The notes: generated from the sequence alone by a model not told the origin. 64,000 nucleotides of DNA from Microbacterium sp. 8M (GCF_902506375.1 NZ_LR733284.1:1515147-1579146); one strand, 5' to 3'; numbered from the stretch's first letter, positions 8,990 to 18,509 are shown. Program-made: numbers and translations.

Positions 8990-9985
8990 TCAGAGCTCTT
9001 GATGCGGCTGCGGCGACGGGTGCAGGTCGGGCCCCGGCGCCTCGGGAGCGGACACGGGGGCGGGCTTGCGGCGCACCGCCTCCACGGCGCGCCGCCCCAC
9101 CGCGCCCGCGCCGCGCGCCGCGGTCCCGGCGGCGCCGACCACGGCGGCCCCCGCGAGCTGCGCACCCCGGGCGATCCGGCGCTCGATGCGCTCGGCCCCC
9201 TCCTGCGGCTCGAGCTCGGCGGGCAGCACCTGCGGCGGAAGCCCGAACGCCCGGCGCGAGCTGTTCAGCACGCGCCGCCCGAGCAGGTGGTTCCCCGCAC
9301 CGCCGATCACGGCCCCCACGCCGAACGGCAGCGCCTTGCCGACGAACGAGGCGCCGCCTGCGCCGGCGAGCTGCTTGATCAGCAGGCTCTTGAGCCGGTC
9401 GGCGAGGGGCCCCACCGCGGCGCGGGGGAGGGACTTCGTCACCAGCTCACCCCAGTAGGCCGAGCGTCCCGCTCCGGTGCCCGCGGCCTGGCCGGCGAGC
9501 TGGCGGATCAGATCCACCCCCTCCTTGCCGAGCATGAGCGTCATGACAAGCGCCCTGGCGCGGTCGGGGTTCTCGACGGTGATGCCGTGCACCTCGGCGA
9601 TCGACTGGGCGAACAGCGCCGTCGCCTCGACGAAGCCCGCCGTCTCCACGCCCGAGAGCGCGAGGGTGACCCCGGTGCCGATGCCCGGGATCACTGCCGT
9701 CGCGCCGACCGCGGCACCGCCGGTCGTCACCGCGGCGAGGTAGCGCCGCTCCAGCAGCGTGATGATCTGCGCGGGGGTGGCGTCCGGATGACGCAGCCGG
9801 ATGCTGCGGATGTGCGCGAGCACGAGCGGGCGCTGCACGGCGAGCACGCGATCGAGGCCGCGGATGTGCATCGGATGCTCGGAGGACCCGGCCGGCGGCA
9901 GGCCGCCCGCCCACGGTGCGTCGTCGGGAAGCGAGTGGATCCGGTGCACGGTCCGCTCGTGGCTGCTGCGTTCTTTTCTCCCCAT
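8990..9985 (-). CDS. EcsC-like hypothetical protein
   Basis: A 331-residue protein. The middle has Gly/Ala-rich hydrophobic helices (IPGIGTGVTLALSGVE near residue 105, LPFGVGAVIGGAGNHLLGRR near 230) that resemble the EcsC family. The C-terminus is low-complexity, rich in Ala, Arg and Pro. Family assignment is tentative. It may associate peripherally with the membrane. It lies downstream of the nucleotidyltransferase on the same strand, but a strong hairpin separates them, so an operon is unlikely. Confidence 0.6.
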   Translation of the reverse strand: MGRKERSSHERTVHRIHSLPDDAPWAGGLPPAGSSEHPMHIRGLDRVLAVQRPLVLAHIRSIRLRHPDATPAQIITLLERRYLAAVTTGGAAVGATAVIPGIGTGVTLALSGVETAGFVEATALFAQSIAEVHGITVENPDRARALVMTLMLGKEGVDLIRQLAGQAAGTGAGRSAYWGELVTKSLPRAAVGPLADRLKSLLIKQLAGAGGASFVGKALPFGVGAVIGGAGNHLLGRRVLNSSRRAFGLPPQVLPAELEPQEGAERIERRIARGAQLAGAAVVGAAGTAARGAGAVGRRAVEAVRRKPAPVSAPEAPGPDLHPSPQPHQEL

Positions 9986-10030
9986 GTCCCGAGCCTACGT
10001 CCGTGCTGCCTGCAAGATCCCCGCAGACGC

Positions 10031-10061
10031 GGAGAGCCCGTGCACAGGGCACGGGCTCTCC
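10031..10061 (-). terminator. Hairpin terminator after the nucleotidyltransferase gene
   Basis: A perfect 13-bp stem, GGAGAGCCCGTGC (10031-10043) with its complement (10049-10061) and a 5-base loop, begins 12 bases past the stop of the minus-strand gene that ends at 10074. Confidence 0.75.
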
Positions 10062-10073
10062 GGGATCGGCGGA

Positions 10074-10766
10074 TCAGACGAACAGGTTCGCCCGCTCCAG
10101 GTCCTCCGCGAAGTCGACCTCGACCGCGTACAGGTCCGAGATGTCCATGGGCTCGAGCAGCAGGCCGTTCTCCAGGATCGCGAGCTCGAGGCCGCGCTCG
10201 AAGTAGTCCTGGTCGTCGACGCGCTGCAGCTGGCGCATGAAGGCCTGCTTGTCGCGCGAGGAGATGTAGTTGATCCCGACGGCCTCGCCGATGCCGCCCT
10301 TGACCGTCTTGGAGAGCTCCTTGATGTACCCCTCGGCGTCGACGGTGTACTTGACCTCCTCGTCGCTCACCTTGGCGGTGTTGACGGTCACGAAGGACTG
10401 GTCGCGCTCGATGAGGGCGATCGCGCGGCCCAGGATGCGCGGGTCGAACACGACGTCGCCGTTCATCCAGAGCACGCCGCTGCGCCCGGTGGCGGCGAGG
10501 CCGCGCAGCAGGCTCTTGGAGGTGTTGGTCTGGTCGTAGCGCTCGTTGTGCACGTAGTTCACATCGGGGAAGGCCTCGATGATCGTCTCCGCGCGGTAGC
10601 CGACGATCGTGGTGATGCGGACGTCATCGCCGAAGGCCGCGTGGATGTTGTCGTGCTGCTGCTGCATGATGGAGCGTCCGTCGTTGAGCTCAGTCAGCGG
10701 CTTCGGGAGGGAGCGCCCGAGGCGCGAGCCCATGCCCGCAGCGAGAATGATGGTCTGAAGAGTCAC
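10074..10766 (-). CDS. NTP transferase domain protein (sugar/phospho-alcohol nucleotidyltransferase)
   Basis: A 230-residue single-domain nucleotidyltransferase. The nucleotide-binding loop is ILAAGMGSRLG followed by LPKPL, and the metal-binding strand is LWMNGDVVF. The family activates sugars or choline/glycerol phosphate as CDP or UDP derivatives; with two CDP-glycerol-type transferases nearby, a cytidylyltransferase role is an inference. The GTG at 10766 is preferred over upstream starts because AGGAG sits seven bases before it and the conserved first strand (LQTIILAAG) begins immediately. Confidence 0.8.
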   Translation of the reverse strand: MTLQTIILAAGMGSRLGRSLPKPLTELNDGRSIMQQQHDNIHAAFGDDVRITTIVGYRAETIIEAFPDVNYVHNERYDQTNTSKSLLRGLAATGRSGVLWMNGDVVFDPRILGRAIALIERDQSFVTVNTAKVSDEEVKYTVDAEGYIKELSKTVKGGIGEAVGINYISSRDKQAFMRQLQRVDDQDYFERGLELAILENGLLLEPMDISDLYAVEVDFAEDLERANLFV

Positions 10767-10834
10767 AGAACTGCTCCTGTCACGTGTGTTCACGGTCTTG
10801 TCACCGATGGGACACTTCTTCGTGCCACGAGTCA

Positions 10835-10840
10835 TGCTAT
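10835..10840 (-). promoter_or_regulatory. Possible -10 (TAGCAT) in the 10767-11005 intergenic region
   Basis: On the minus strand TAGCAT lies about 70 bases before the GTG of the nucleotidyltransferase and would give a leader of about 60 bases. The rest of this 239-base spacer holds the TACCGT box of the ABC ATPase gene and nothing else that I can identify. Confidence 0.3.
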
Positions 10841-10992
10841 CGATGCGGCCTGAGCGCGGCATGTGGAGGACGGACGCGATGCCATTCCGTTATCGACTGC
10901 TCGGTGCATTCCCAGGTTCGTCATGGGCGACATCCTGTGCGCCGGATCGCGTCATCTCCGGTCGTCCACCGGGTCTTCACCGTGCCGGTTGC

Positions 10993-10998
10993 TACCGT
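10993..10998 (+). promoter_or_regulatory. -10 box TACCGT for the ABC ATPase gene; predicted leaderless start
   Basis: TACCGT is followed by seven bases and then the ATG at 11006. No Shine-Dalgarno is seen. Confidence 0.5.
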
Positions 10999-11005
10999 GA
11001 AAGGC

Positions 11006-12940
11006 ATGACCGGAGCATCCCATGACCCCCGCGCGCCCAAGGATTCCTCGCCTCCCGTGAAGCCACGCCGTCCTGCGTCCGGCAGCTCTCGCAGTACCGC
11101 CGCGCAGACGGCGCGCGTGAAGGCCGAGACCCAGGCCGCGGCGGCGCGTTCGGCGGCCGCGAAGCGCACGGCGGCGCGCACGACCGCCGCACGCACGGCG
11201 GCCGCGAAGGCGGCGACCGAGAAGGCTGCCGCCGCCAAGGCCGCGGCAGCCGCGGAGAGCGCGAAGGAAGAGGCGGCCAAGGTCGCGGCCGTCAAGGCGG
11301 CCGCCCCGGCCACCACGCGCGCACCGCGCAGCACCGCGAAGAAGACGCCCGCTGCAAAGCGCACGACGCCCGCCTCCGCTGCGACGCCGGGGGACGTCGC
11401 CGACGAGGCTTCGACGGCCGCGCCGAGACGACCGGGACGACCGGCCGCCGCGAGGTCCACGGCAGCGAAGGCGACCGCAGCCAAGCCCGCCGCCGGGAAG
11501 ACCACGGCCGCGAAGGCCGCGGCAGCCAAGCCCGCCGCCGCGAAGTTCGCCGCCGCGAAGTCCGCCGCCGTGAAGGATGCTGCGGCCGGGAGCGCTCCGG
11601 CGAAGCGGCCCCGCAGCACCGGTACCGCGGCGGCCAAGAAGGCCTCCGCCGGGACCACGACGAAGCGAACGCCGCGCAAGGCGCCGGCGACCGCCGCCGA
11701 CGCCGCCGCGCCCGTGGCGACGGAGGTCGTGAAGCCGCTCGAGCCGACCGCGCCGGCACGGGGCGGATCGGTTCAGGATCCTCCGGCGGAGGAGTCTGCG
11801 CAGAGCCCCTCGCCAGAGGAGGCGGTCACGCGGGATGATGCTCCTGTGGACAGCGATCCTCGGGCGGCAGCGCTGACGACCGAATCCGCGCCGAGCGCGC
11901 CGGAGGCGGACGCGCCGGGCGCGCCCGAGCGCGCGGCCGCGGAAGCCGCTCCGCCCGAGGCGACAGCGCCGGAGCCCGCCACTGAGGAATCCGCCACGCC
12001 GGAGCCGGCCGAGCCGGAGGCGATAGACCCGGAGCCCGCCACCGCGGAACCGGCCGCCCCGGAGCCCGCCACCGCCGAGCCGGCAGCGGCGGACGACGGC
12101 GCTCAGGGAACAGCCGCGCCGGAGCCCGCAGCGTCGCAGACCGCCCCGCAGCAGGCGCCGTCCGCACCCGTGCCGACCGAGGGGCAGGCTCTCGTCGTGC
12201 GCGGCCTGGTCAAGCGCTTCGGCGACACTGTCGCCGTCGGCGGCATCGACCTCACCGTGCCCGCCGGATCCTTCTACGGCATCGTCGGCCCCAACGGCGC
12301 GGGCAAGACCACGACCCTGTCGATCATCGCGGGGCTCCTGCGCGCCGACGCCGGCACCGTGCGGATCAGCGGCATCGATCAGCGTGCCGACCCCGCGGCG
12401 GCGAAGAAGGCGCTCGGCGTGCTGCCGGACCGTCTGCGCACCTTCGACCGGCTCACCGGTCGCCAGCTGCTGCACTACTACGGGCTGCTGCGCGGCCTTC
12501 CCGCCGACGTGGTGGAGAAGCGCGTCGCGGACCTGGCCAGGGCGTTCGACCTCGCCGGCGCGCTGAGCCGCGTCGTGTCGGACTACTCAGCCGGCATGAC
12601 CAAGAAGATCATGCTCGCCGGCGCGATGATCCACTCGCCGCGCGTGCTCGTCCTCGACGAGCCGTTCGAATCGGTCGATCCGGTGTCGTCCGGGGTCATC
12701 CTGGACATCCTGCGCGCCTATGTCGCGCACGGCGGAACGGTGATCCTGTCCAGTCACGGAATGGATCTGATCGAGCAGGTGTGCGAGCGCATCGCGATCA
12801 TCGTCGGCGGCGAGGTGCTCGCCGAGGGCACCGTCGACGAGGTGCGCGCGGGGCAGACGCTGGAGCAGCGGTTCGTGGAACTGTCCGGCTCGGGCTCCGA
12901 GGTGGAGGGACTGGAGTGGTTGCACACGTTCTCCGACTGA
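11006..12940 (+). CDS. ABC transporter ATP-binding protein with ~390-residue Ala/Lys/Pro-rich N-terminal extension
   Basis: A 644-residue protein. Residues about 30-230 are a basic, histone H1-like region built from AAKA/AKPAA-type repeats. Residues about 250-390 are an acidic Pro/Glu/Ala-rich tract (EPAT, PEPA repeats). The ABC domain starts near 395: Walker A GPNGAGKT, signature YSAGMTKK, Walker B VLVLDEPFE and switch His in SSHG. ABC-2 type exporters use such ATPases. The start at 11006 follows a TACCGT box; translation further upstream would be out of character. The extension is discussed as a finding. The permease gene overlaps its 3' end. Confidence 0.85.
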   Translation: MTGASHDPRAPKDSSPPVKPRRPASGSSRSTAAQTARVKAETQAAAARSAAAKRTAARTTAARTAAAKAATEKAAAAKAAAAAESAKEEAAKVAAVKAAAPATTRAPRSTAKKTPAAKRTTPASAATPGDVADEASTAAPRRPGRPAAARSTAAKATAAKPAAGKTTAAKAAAAKPAAAKFAAAKSAAVKDAAAGSAPAKRPRSTGTAAAKKASAGTTTKRTPRKAPATAADAAAPVATEVVKPLEPTAPARGGSVQDPPAEESAQSPSPEEAVTRDDAPVDSDPRAAALTTESAPSAPEADAPGAPERAAAEAAPPEATAPEPATEESATPEPAEPEAIDPEPATAEPAAPEPATAEPAAADDGAQGTAAPEPAASQTAPQQAPSAPVPTEGQALVVRGLVKRFGDTVAVGGIDLTVPAGSFYGIVGPNGAGKTTTLSIIAGLLRADAGTVRISGIDQRADPAAAKKALGVLPDRLRTFDRLTGRQLLHYYGLLRGLPADVVEKRVADLARAFDLAGALSRVVSDYSAGMTKKIMLAGAMIHSPRVLVLDEPFESVDPVSSGVILDILRAYVAHGGTVILSSHGMDLIEQVCERIAIIVGGEVLAEGTVDEVRAGQTLEQRFVELSGSGSEVEGLEWLHTFSD

Positions 12941-14484
12941 GGCTGATGCTGGCGCTCGGCGCCCTCCGGGGCGACCGCAGCCGGGTGACGCGGACGGCGG
13001 TGGCGCTGCTGCTCACCGCCGTCGCCACGACCGTCGCGTTCCTCGCGATCAGGAGCCTGTCCCAGACCTCCGAGGCCGCGGCGCACGCGGTCATCGTGCT
13101 GGGCAGCTCCGCCGTGGTGCTGGGCTACTTCGTGGCGCCCATCCTCGCCGGCTCGGTGGATCAGCTGGATCCGCGCCGGTTCGCGGTGTTCGGCGTCGAC
13201 GAGCGGAGGCTCCCCGCGATCCTCGCGCTCGCCGCGTTCGTCAGCGTGCCGAGCCTCGCACTGCTGCTCGTCGAGCTCGCCGTGGTCGGCGTGGCGATCT
13301 CCTTCGGCGCGCCGTGGGTGCTCGCCGTGCTGTCCGGGCTGCTGACCCTGATCACCGCGGTGCTGGCGGCCCGGGTCGGGATGGCGCTGAGCGCGCGCCT
13401 GCTTCCGGAGCGCCGCTCGCGCGAGCTCACCTCGCTGTTCGCGCTCGCCGTGATCGTCATCGCCGTGCCAGTCGGCGTTTTCGTGGCCTCGCTCGGGTGG
13501 GCGGGGGCCGTGCCGCCCGGCCTGCATTCCGTCGCCGGCGTGCTCGGGATGACGCCCCTCGGCGCTTCCGCCGCGTTCCCGTTCCTCGTCGTCACGGATC
13601 AGCCCGGTGCCGCCTGGGGCGCCGTGGTCATCGCCGTGCTCACCGCTGCGGGCGTCACCGCCGGCTGGTTCGCGCTCGCGCGGCGGGCGCTCACCACCAC
13701 GGAGCGGCCCACTGCGGTGCGCGAGCGTCCGGGACTCGGCTGGTTCGCGCTGCTGCCGGCGAGCCCGTTCGGCGCGGTGGCGGCGCGGAGCCTCGTGTAC
13801 TGGCTGCGGGACCGTCGCTACATCACCAACGTGGTGGTCGTCCCCATCGCCGGGGTGCTCACCGTCGTGCCGCTGCTGGTCGCGGGGGTGCCGCTCTCGA
13901 TCGCGGCGGCGCTGCCCGTCGCCGTGATGGCCCTGTTCTTCGGGTGGCTGCCGCACAACGACGTCGCCTACGACTCGACGGCGTTCTGGATCCATGTCGC
14001 CAGCGGCGTGCGCGGGCTGCCCGATCGGCTGGGCCGGCTCGTCCCGGTGGTGCTCATCGCCGTTCCCACCCTCGCCGTCGTCGTCTCGGTCACGCTCGCC
14101 GTGATCGGGCGCTGGTCGCTTCTTCCGGCGTTCATCGGGGTGATCGCCAGTCTGCTGCTGTCCGGCCTCGGCCTGTCGAGCGTGATGTCGGTGCTCGCCC
14201 CGTATGGGGTCTCCCGACCTGGCGACAGTCCGTTCCAGCAGCCGCAGCGCTCGCGCGGCGGCGCGCTCGGGCAGGCGAGCGCCCTGGTCGGCGCGGTCGT
14301 GCTGAGCGTTCCGGCGCTGCTGCTGGCGTGGCCGCCCCTCGTGGATCCCGAGGCGTCGACCGCGCCCGCGCTGTGGACGGGCCTGCTCGTCGGGGGTGCG
14401 GTCCTCGTCGCGGGCGTGTACGTCGGCGACCGGGTGTTCGAGCGGCGCGGCGCCGAGCTTATGGAGTTCGTCGAGACGGTCTGA
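12916..14484 (+). CDS. Multi-spanning membrane protein, probable partner permease of the upstream ABC ATPase
   Basis: A 522-residue protein with roughly twelve hydrophobic helices and short polar loops, fitting an ABC-2-like permease; no catalytic motif is present. GTG at 12916 is chosen because GGAGGG lies six bases upstream. It overlaps the ATPase gene by 25 bases, implying translational coupling. An ATG at 12946 is the alternative. Substrate unknown. Confidence 0.75.
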   Translation: MVAHVLRLRLMLALGALRGDRSRVTRTAVALLLTAVATTVAFLAIRSLSQTSEAAAHAVIVLGSSAVVLGYFVAPILAGSVDQLDPRRFAVFGVDERRLPAILALAAFVSVPSLALLLVELAVVGVAISFGAPWVLAVLSGLLTLITAVLAARVGMALSARLLPERRSRELTSLFALAVIVIAVPVGVFVASLGWAGAVPPGLHSVAGVLGMTPLGASAAFPFLVVTDQPGAAWGAVVIAVLTAAGVTAGWFALARRALTTTERPTAVRERPGLGWFALLPASPFGAVAARSLVYWLRDRRYITNVVVVPIAGVLTVVPLLVAGVPLSIAAALPVAVMALFFGWLPHNDVAYDSTAFWIHVASGVRGLPDRLGRLVPVVLIAVPTLAVVVSVTLAVIGRWSLLPAFIGVIASLLLSGLGLSSVMSVLAPYGVSRPGDSPFQQPQRSRGGALGQASALVGAVVLSVPALLLAWPPLVDPEASTAPALWTGLLVGGAVLVAGVYVGDRVFERRGAELMEFVETV

Positions 14485-14526
14485 GCGGATCCGCTCCGGT
14501 ACGGCGCCGGAGCGGTCCCGCGCGAT

Positions 14527-14532
14527 TAGACT
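14527..14532 (+). promoter_or_regulatory. -10 box TAGACT for the DUF3039 gene; predicted leaderless start
   Basis: TAGACT, seven bases, then ATG at 14540. No Shine-Dalgarno is present. Confidence 0.55.
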
Positions 14533-14539
14533 CGCGGTC

Positions 14540-14806
14540 ATGAGTACCCCGCTGGATGCCCCGGATCAGGGTGGTGTCGCCACCCTCGATCGCGAACTCG
14601 AGCAGCTCCTCAACGAGGAGCTCCAGGAGCCGGGAGACCACGAGCGGTTCTCCCACTACGTGAAGAAGGAGAAGATCCTCGAGTCCGCTCTCACCGGCAA
14701 GCCCGTCCGGGCGCTGTGCGGCAAGAAGTGGACGCCGGGACGCGACCCGGAGAAGTTCCCGGTCTGCCCCACGTGCAAGGAGATCTACGAGTCGATGGCC
14801 CGCTGA
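14540..14806 (+). CDS. DUF3039 family protein with Cys cluster
   Basis: An 88-residue protein typical of the actinobacterial DUF3039 family. It has an acidic N-terminal helix (LDRELEQLLNEEL), FSHYVKKEKI, then ALCGKKW and FPVCPTCKE, whose three cysteines could bind a metal. Function is unknown across the family. It converges on pncB with only six bases between the stops. The predicted mRNA is leaderless. Confidence 0.85.
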   Translation: MSTPLDAPDQGGVATLDRELEQLLNEELQEPGDHERFSHYVKKEKILESALTGKPVRALCGKKWTPGRDPEKFPVCPTCKEIYESMAR

Positions 14807-14812
14807 CGGAGC

Positions 14813-16135
14813 TCAGGCGACGTCGACGAACTCCGTCGGGATCGCCGGATCCGACTTGCTGAGCGCGAGGGCGCGCACCGGCAGTTCCTCCCGCACGCGG
14901 TGGTGGTGCTCTCGCGCGGCCAGCGTGCCTGCCGCGCCCTCGTAGGCGGTGTCGATCTCGCCGTCGTCCACCAGCGTCACCTGCAGGGGGCGCCCGTCCG
15001 GGTGCTCCTGCACCCCGAGCTCCTCGAAGCCGTCGGCGACCAGCACCCGCTCCGACTGCGCCACGCCGTCCGCGAGGATCCGGAACGCCGCCTTGCGGCC
15101 GCCCTTGGATCCCTTGTCGGCCGAGGCCTTCGCGACCGCGACCCAGCCGCCGTCGGCACCCTGCCGCGCCACGAGCTTGTAGACCATGCCGGCCGTGGGA
15201 TACCCGGATCCGGTCACGACCGAGGTGCCCACGCCGTAGGCATCCACGGGGGAGGCGGCGAGGGCGGCGATCGCGTACTCGTCGAGGTCGCTGGTCACGG
15301 TGATCTTCGTGCCCGTCGCGCCGAGCTCGTCGAGCTGGGCGCGCACCTCGGCGGCCATGATCGGCAGGTCGCCGGAGTCGATGCGCACCCCGCCCAGGCC
15401 GGTCCCGGCCACGCGGATCGCCGTCTCGACGCCACGGCGGATGTCGTAGGTGTCGACGAGGAGCGTGGTGCCTGCCCCGAGCGCGTCGATCTGCGCGCGG
15501 AACGCGTCCTCCTCGCTGTCGTGGAGCAGCGTCCAGGAGTGCGCGGCCGTGCCCATCGTGGGGATCCCCCAGGTGCGTCCTGCCTCGAGGTTGCTCGTGG
15601 CGCCGAAGCCGGCGATGAACGCGGCGCGGGCCGCGGCGACCGCGGAGTCCTCGGCGGCGCGGCGCGAGCCCATCTCCGCGAGCGGCCGCTCACCGGCGGC
15701 GATGCTCATGCGGGACGCGGCCGTGGCGACCGCAGAGTCGTGGTTGAGCACGCTGAGCGCCAGCGTCTCCAGGATCACGGCGTCGCCGAACGTGCCCTCC
15801 ACGGTGAGCACCGGGGATCCCGGGAAATACAGCTCGCCCTCGCGGTAGCCGCGGATCGTGCCGGTGAACCGGTAGTCCTCGAGGTAGCGGAGAGTCGCGG
15901 CGTCGACCACCTTCTCATCGCGGAGATAGCGCAGCTCGTCATCGCCGAAGCGGAAGTCCCGCAGCAGCGACAGCAGCCGCCCGGTGCCCGCCACGACGCC
16001 GAAGCGCCGCCCGCCCGACAGGCGCCGGGAGAACAGCTCGAACACGCTGCGCCGCGCCGCGGTGCCGTCGCGCAGTGCGGCCTCCAGCATCGTGAGCTCG
16101 TACCGATCGGTCTTCAGGGCGCTGGACGCGGTCAT
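14813..16135 (-). CDS. pncB: Nicotinate phosphoribosyltransferase
   Basis: A 440-residue enzyme that makes nicotinate mononucleotide from nicotinate and PRPP (NAD salvage). It shows the family N-terminus ([15 protein letters not shown]), an FSRRL motif, the conserved histidine region GTAAHSW near residue 205 and the phosphate-binding RIDSGDL near 255. Length and full collinearity are normal for the family. It stands alone and is divergent from murI. Confidence 0.92.
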   Translation of the reverse strand: MTASSALKTDRYELTMLEAALRDGTAARRSVFELFSRRLSGGRRFGVVAGTGRLLSLLRDFRFGDDELRYLRDEKVVDAATLRYLEDYRFTGTIRGYREGELYFPGSPVLTVEGTFGDAVILETLALSVLNHDSAVATAASRMSIAAGERPLAEMGSRRAAEDSAVAAARAAFIAGFGATSNLEAGRTWGIPTMGTAAHSWTLLHDSEEDAFRAQIDALGAGTTLLVDTYDIRRGVETAIRVAGTGLGGVRIDSGDLPIMAAEVRAQLDELGATGTKITVTSDLDEYAIAALAASPVDAYGVGTSVVTGSGYPTAGMVYKLVARQGADGGWVAVAKASADKGSKGGRKAAFRILADGVAQSERVLVADGFEELGVQEHPDGRPLQVTLVDDGEIDTAYEGAAGTLAAREHHHRVREELPVRALALSKSDPAIPTEFVDVA

Positions 16136-16203
16136 GGCGATCAGCTTACGGGCGGAGCCGCTCAGGAGCGCGCGGACGCGTCGGCCGACTAGGCTGGAGC
16201 ATC

Positions 16204-17037
16204 ATGAACGACGCGCCGATCGGGATCTTCGACTCCGGGGTCGGCGGTCTCACCGTCGCCCGCGCGATCCGAGCGCAGCTGCCGCGGGAGTCCTTCGTCT
16301 ACATCGGCGACACCGCCCACTCGCCGTACGGACCGAAGCCGATCGCCGATGTGCGCCGCTACGCGCTCGAGGTTCTCGACACCCTCGTCGACCAGGGCGT
16401 GAAGATGCTCGTGATCGCGTGCAACACGGCGTCCTCGGCGATGCTGCGCGACGCCCGTGAGCGCTACGACGTGCCCGTCGTCGAGGTGATCGGTCCCGCC
16501 GTGCGCCGGGCGATCTCGACGACGCGCAACGGCCGGATCGGCGTGATCGGCACGGTCGGCACGATCGGATCCCGCGCCTATCAGGACATGCTCGAGGTGA
16601 ACGAGAACCTGCGGGTGTTCACGGCCGCGTGCCCGCGGTTCGTCGAGTTCGTCGAGGCCGGCATCACCGACACCCCTGAGGTGCTGCAGACGGCCGAGGA
16701 GTATCTGGCGCCGCTGCGGGAGGCCGAGGTCGACACGCTCGTGCTGGGCTGCACGCACTACCCCTTCCTGCGTGGCGCGATCGGCTACGTGATGGGGGAG
16801 GGCGTCTCCCTCGTCTCCAGCGACGACGAGACCGCCGGGGACGTGTACCGCCAGCTCGTGCGGGGCGACCTGCTCGCGCCCGCCGATGCGCAGCCCCGCT
16901 ACGTGTACGAGGCCACCGGCGCCTCCGCCGATGATTTCACCGCCCTCGCCAACCGCCTGATGGGCCAGGAGGTGCGGGGCGTCCGGCTCGTGCAGACCGG
17001 CGTCATCGACCTTCCCCACCTCAAGGAGATCCCATGA
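16204..17037 (+). CDS. murI: Glutamate racemase
   Basis: A 277-residue enzyme converting L- to D-glutamate for peptidoglycan. It has [12 protein letters not shown] with D10 and S11, catalytic C73 (IACNTASS) and C183 (LGCTHYPF) with the neighbouring H185. TAGGCT ends eight bases before the ATG; GGAG lies between, so the leader is at most a few bases. The stop overlaps rph (ATGA), forming a murI-rph-rdgB unit that is common in actinobacteria. Confidence 0.95.
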   Translation: MNDAPIGIFDSGVGGLTVARAIRAQLPRESFVYIGDTAHSPYGPKPIADVRRYALEVLDTLVDQGVKMLVIACNTASSAMLRDARERYDVPVVEVIGPAVRRAISTTRNGRIGVIGTVGTIGSRAYQDMLEVNENLRVFTAACPRFVEFVEAGITDTPEVLQTAEEYLAPLREAEVDTLVLGCTHYPFLRGAIGYVMGEGVSLVSSDDETAGDVYRQLVRGDLLAPADAQPRYVYEATGASADDFTALANRLMGQEVRGVRLVQTGVIDLPHLKEIP

Positions 17038-17804
17038 CCGAGTCCACCGCGACCCCGACCGTGCGCAAGGACGGCCGCACCGTCGATCAGCTCCGCCCGA
17101 TCACGATCGAGCGCGGCTGGAGCGCCCAGGCGGAGGGCTCCGCGCTGATCAGCTTCGGCAACACGAAGGTGCTCTGCACCGCGTCGTTCACGAACGGCGT
17201 GCCGCGCTGGCTGACGGGCAAGGGCAAGGGCTGGGTGACGGCGGAGTACGCGATGCTGCCGCGCGCCACCAACGAGCGCAACGACCGGGAGAGCGTGAAG
17301 GGGCGCATCGGCGGACGCACCCACGAGATCTCGCGGCTGATCGGGCGGGCGCTGCGTGCGGTGGTCGACACCAAGGCGCTCGGCGAGAACACGATCGTGA
17401 TCGACTGCGACGTGCTGCAGGCCGACGGCGGCACGCGCACGGCCGGCATCACCGGCGCCTACGTCGCGCTCGCCGACGCGATCGAGTGGGGCCGGAAGAA
17501 GAAGTTCATCGGGCAGAAGGCGCAGGTGCTGCTCGACTCCGTCGCCGCCGTCTCCGTGGGGATCATCGACGGCGAGCCCATGCTCGACCTGGCATATGTC
17601 GAGGACGTGCGCGCCGAGACCGACATGAACGTGGTGGTCACCGGCCGCGGGCTGTTCGTCGAGGTGCAGGGCACCGCGGAGGGCGCGCCCTTCGACAAGC
17701 GCGAGCTCGACGCCCTCCTCGACCTCGGCGTGAACGGCTGCGCTGAGCTCCGCGACCACCAGCTCGCCGCGCTCGCCGCTTCGGCGGGCTCAGGGACCGA
17801 GTGA
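17034..17804 (+). CDS. rph: Ribonuclease PH
   Basis: A 256-residue phosphorolytic 3'-5' exoribonuclease that trims tRNA 3' ends. It has the family opening RPITIERGW, the [12 protein letters not shown] and [16 protein letters not shown] strands, the phosphate-site [16 protein letters not shown] segment (here [19 protein letters not shown]) and [12 protein letters not shown]. Normal full length. Start overlaps the murI stop; stop overlaps the rdgB start. Confidence 0.95.
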   Translation: MTESTATPTVRKDGRTVDQLRPITIERGWSAQAEGSALISFGNTKVLCTASFTNGVPRWLTGKGKGWVTAEYAMLPRATNERNDRESVKGRIGGRTHEISRLIGRALRAVVDTKALGENTIVIDCDVLQADGGTRTAGITGAYVALADAIEWGRKKKFIGQKAQVLLDSVAAVSVGIIDGEPMLDLAYVEDVRAETDMNVVVTGRGLFVEVQGTAEGAPFDKRELDALLDLGVNGCAELRDHQLAALAASAGSGTE

Positions 17805-18394
17805 TGAGGATCGTCCTCGCCACGCACAACGCGCACAAGGTGGCCGAGTTCGGCCAGATCGTGGCCGCCACCCGGCCCGACCTCGAGGTCGTCGGCTACG
17901 ACGGCCCGGAACCTGTCGAGGACGGCGTGACGTTCGAGCAGAACGCGCTGCTCAAGGCCCGTGCGGCCGCGGCGCACTCCGGTGTGCCCGCGCTCGCCGA
18001 CGACTCGGGCATCGCGGTGGACGTGCTCGGCGGCTCGCCCGGCGTCTTCTCCGCCTACTGGGCGGGGCAGCGGAAGGACGACGTCGCGAACCGCGAGCTG
18101 CTGCTGGATCAGCTCCGCGACATCGCGGATCCGCATCGCGCCGCGCACTACGTCAGCGTCATCGCCCTGGTGACCCCGGACGGTCGCGAGTGGACGGTGC
18201 GCGGCGACTGGCCGGGGCGTCTCGCCCACGCGGCGGCGGGTGACGGCGGCTTCGGCTACGACCCCGTGTTCATCCCGGACGGGCAGACCGGTCCGGAGCG
18301 CACGGTGGGCGAGTTCTCTGCCGAGGAGAAGCAGGCCCAGTCGCACCGGGCCCGTGCCTTCGTCGCCCTCGTTCCGCTGCTCGCCGAGCTCTGA
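17804..18394 (+). CDS. rdgB: Non-canonical purine NTP pyrophosphatase (RdgB/HAM1)
   Basis: A 196-residue house-cleaning enzyme that hydrolyses dITP, XTP and similar nucleotides. It has the signature start RIVLATHNAHKVAEF (TxxxxK), ADDSGIAVDVLGG, FGYDPVFIP and the C-terminal SHRARAF. ATG at 17804 forms a TGATG overlap with the rph stop; GTG at 17801 is a one-codon-longer alternative. The gene just after it is broken by the island. Confidence 0.93.
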   Translation: MRIVLATHNAHKVAEFGQIVAATRPDLEVVGYDGPEPVEDGVTFEQNALLKARAAAAHSGVPALADDSGIAVDVLGGSPGVFSAYWAGQRKDDVANRELLLDQLRDIADPHRAAHYVSVIALVTPDGREWTVRGDWPGRLAHAAAGDGGFGYDPVFIPDGQTGPERTVGEFSAEEKQAQSHRARAFVALVPLLAEL

Positions 18395-18509
18395 GCCCCG
18401 CCTCTACTATCAGTGGCACGGGCCGGAAGGCGACGGACCGCCGCTGCTGCTCGTGCATGGCGGCGGATCCACGATCGAGTCGAACTGGGAGCGCTGATCC
18501 CGCAAAGCA
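18395..18509 (+). pseudogene. 5' remnant of an alpha/beta-hydrolase gene, cut by the island
   Basis: The + strand reads LYYQWHGPEGDGPPLLLVHG and then GGSTIESNWER before a TGA at 18495-18497. This is the first strand and the HGGG oxyanion loop of an alpha/beta hydrolase. In the +1 frame the next residues are LIP, as expected after SNWER in intact relatives, so one base seems lost just before the homology ends near 18509. No catalytic Ser, Asp or His remains. The original start probably lay near or inside the rdgB end. Confidence 0.6.

Noticed and set aside
10784..11005. Upstream extension of the ABC ATPase gene
   Set aside because: The 74 extra codons are Cys/His/Arg-rich and unlike the protein, and a -10 box lies immediately before the ATG at 11006.
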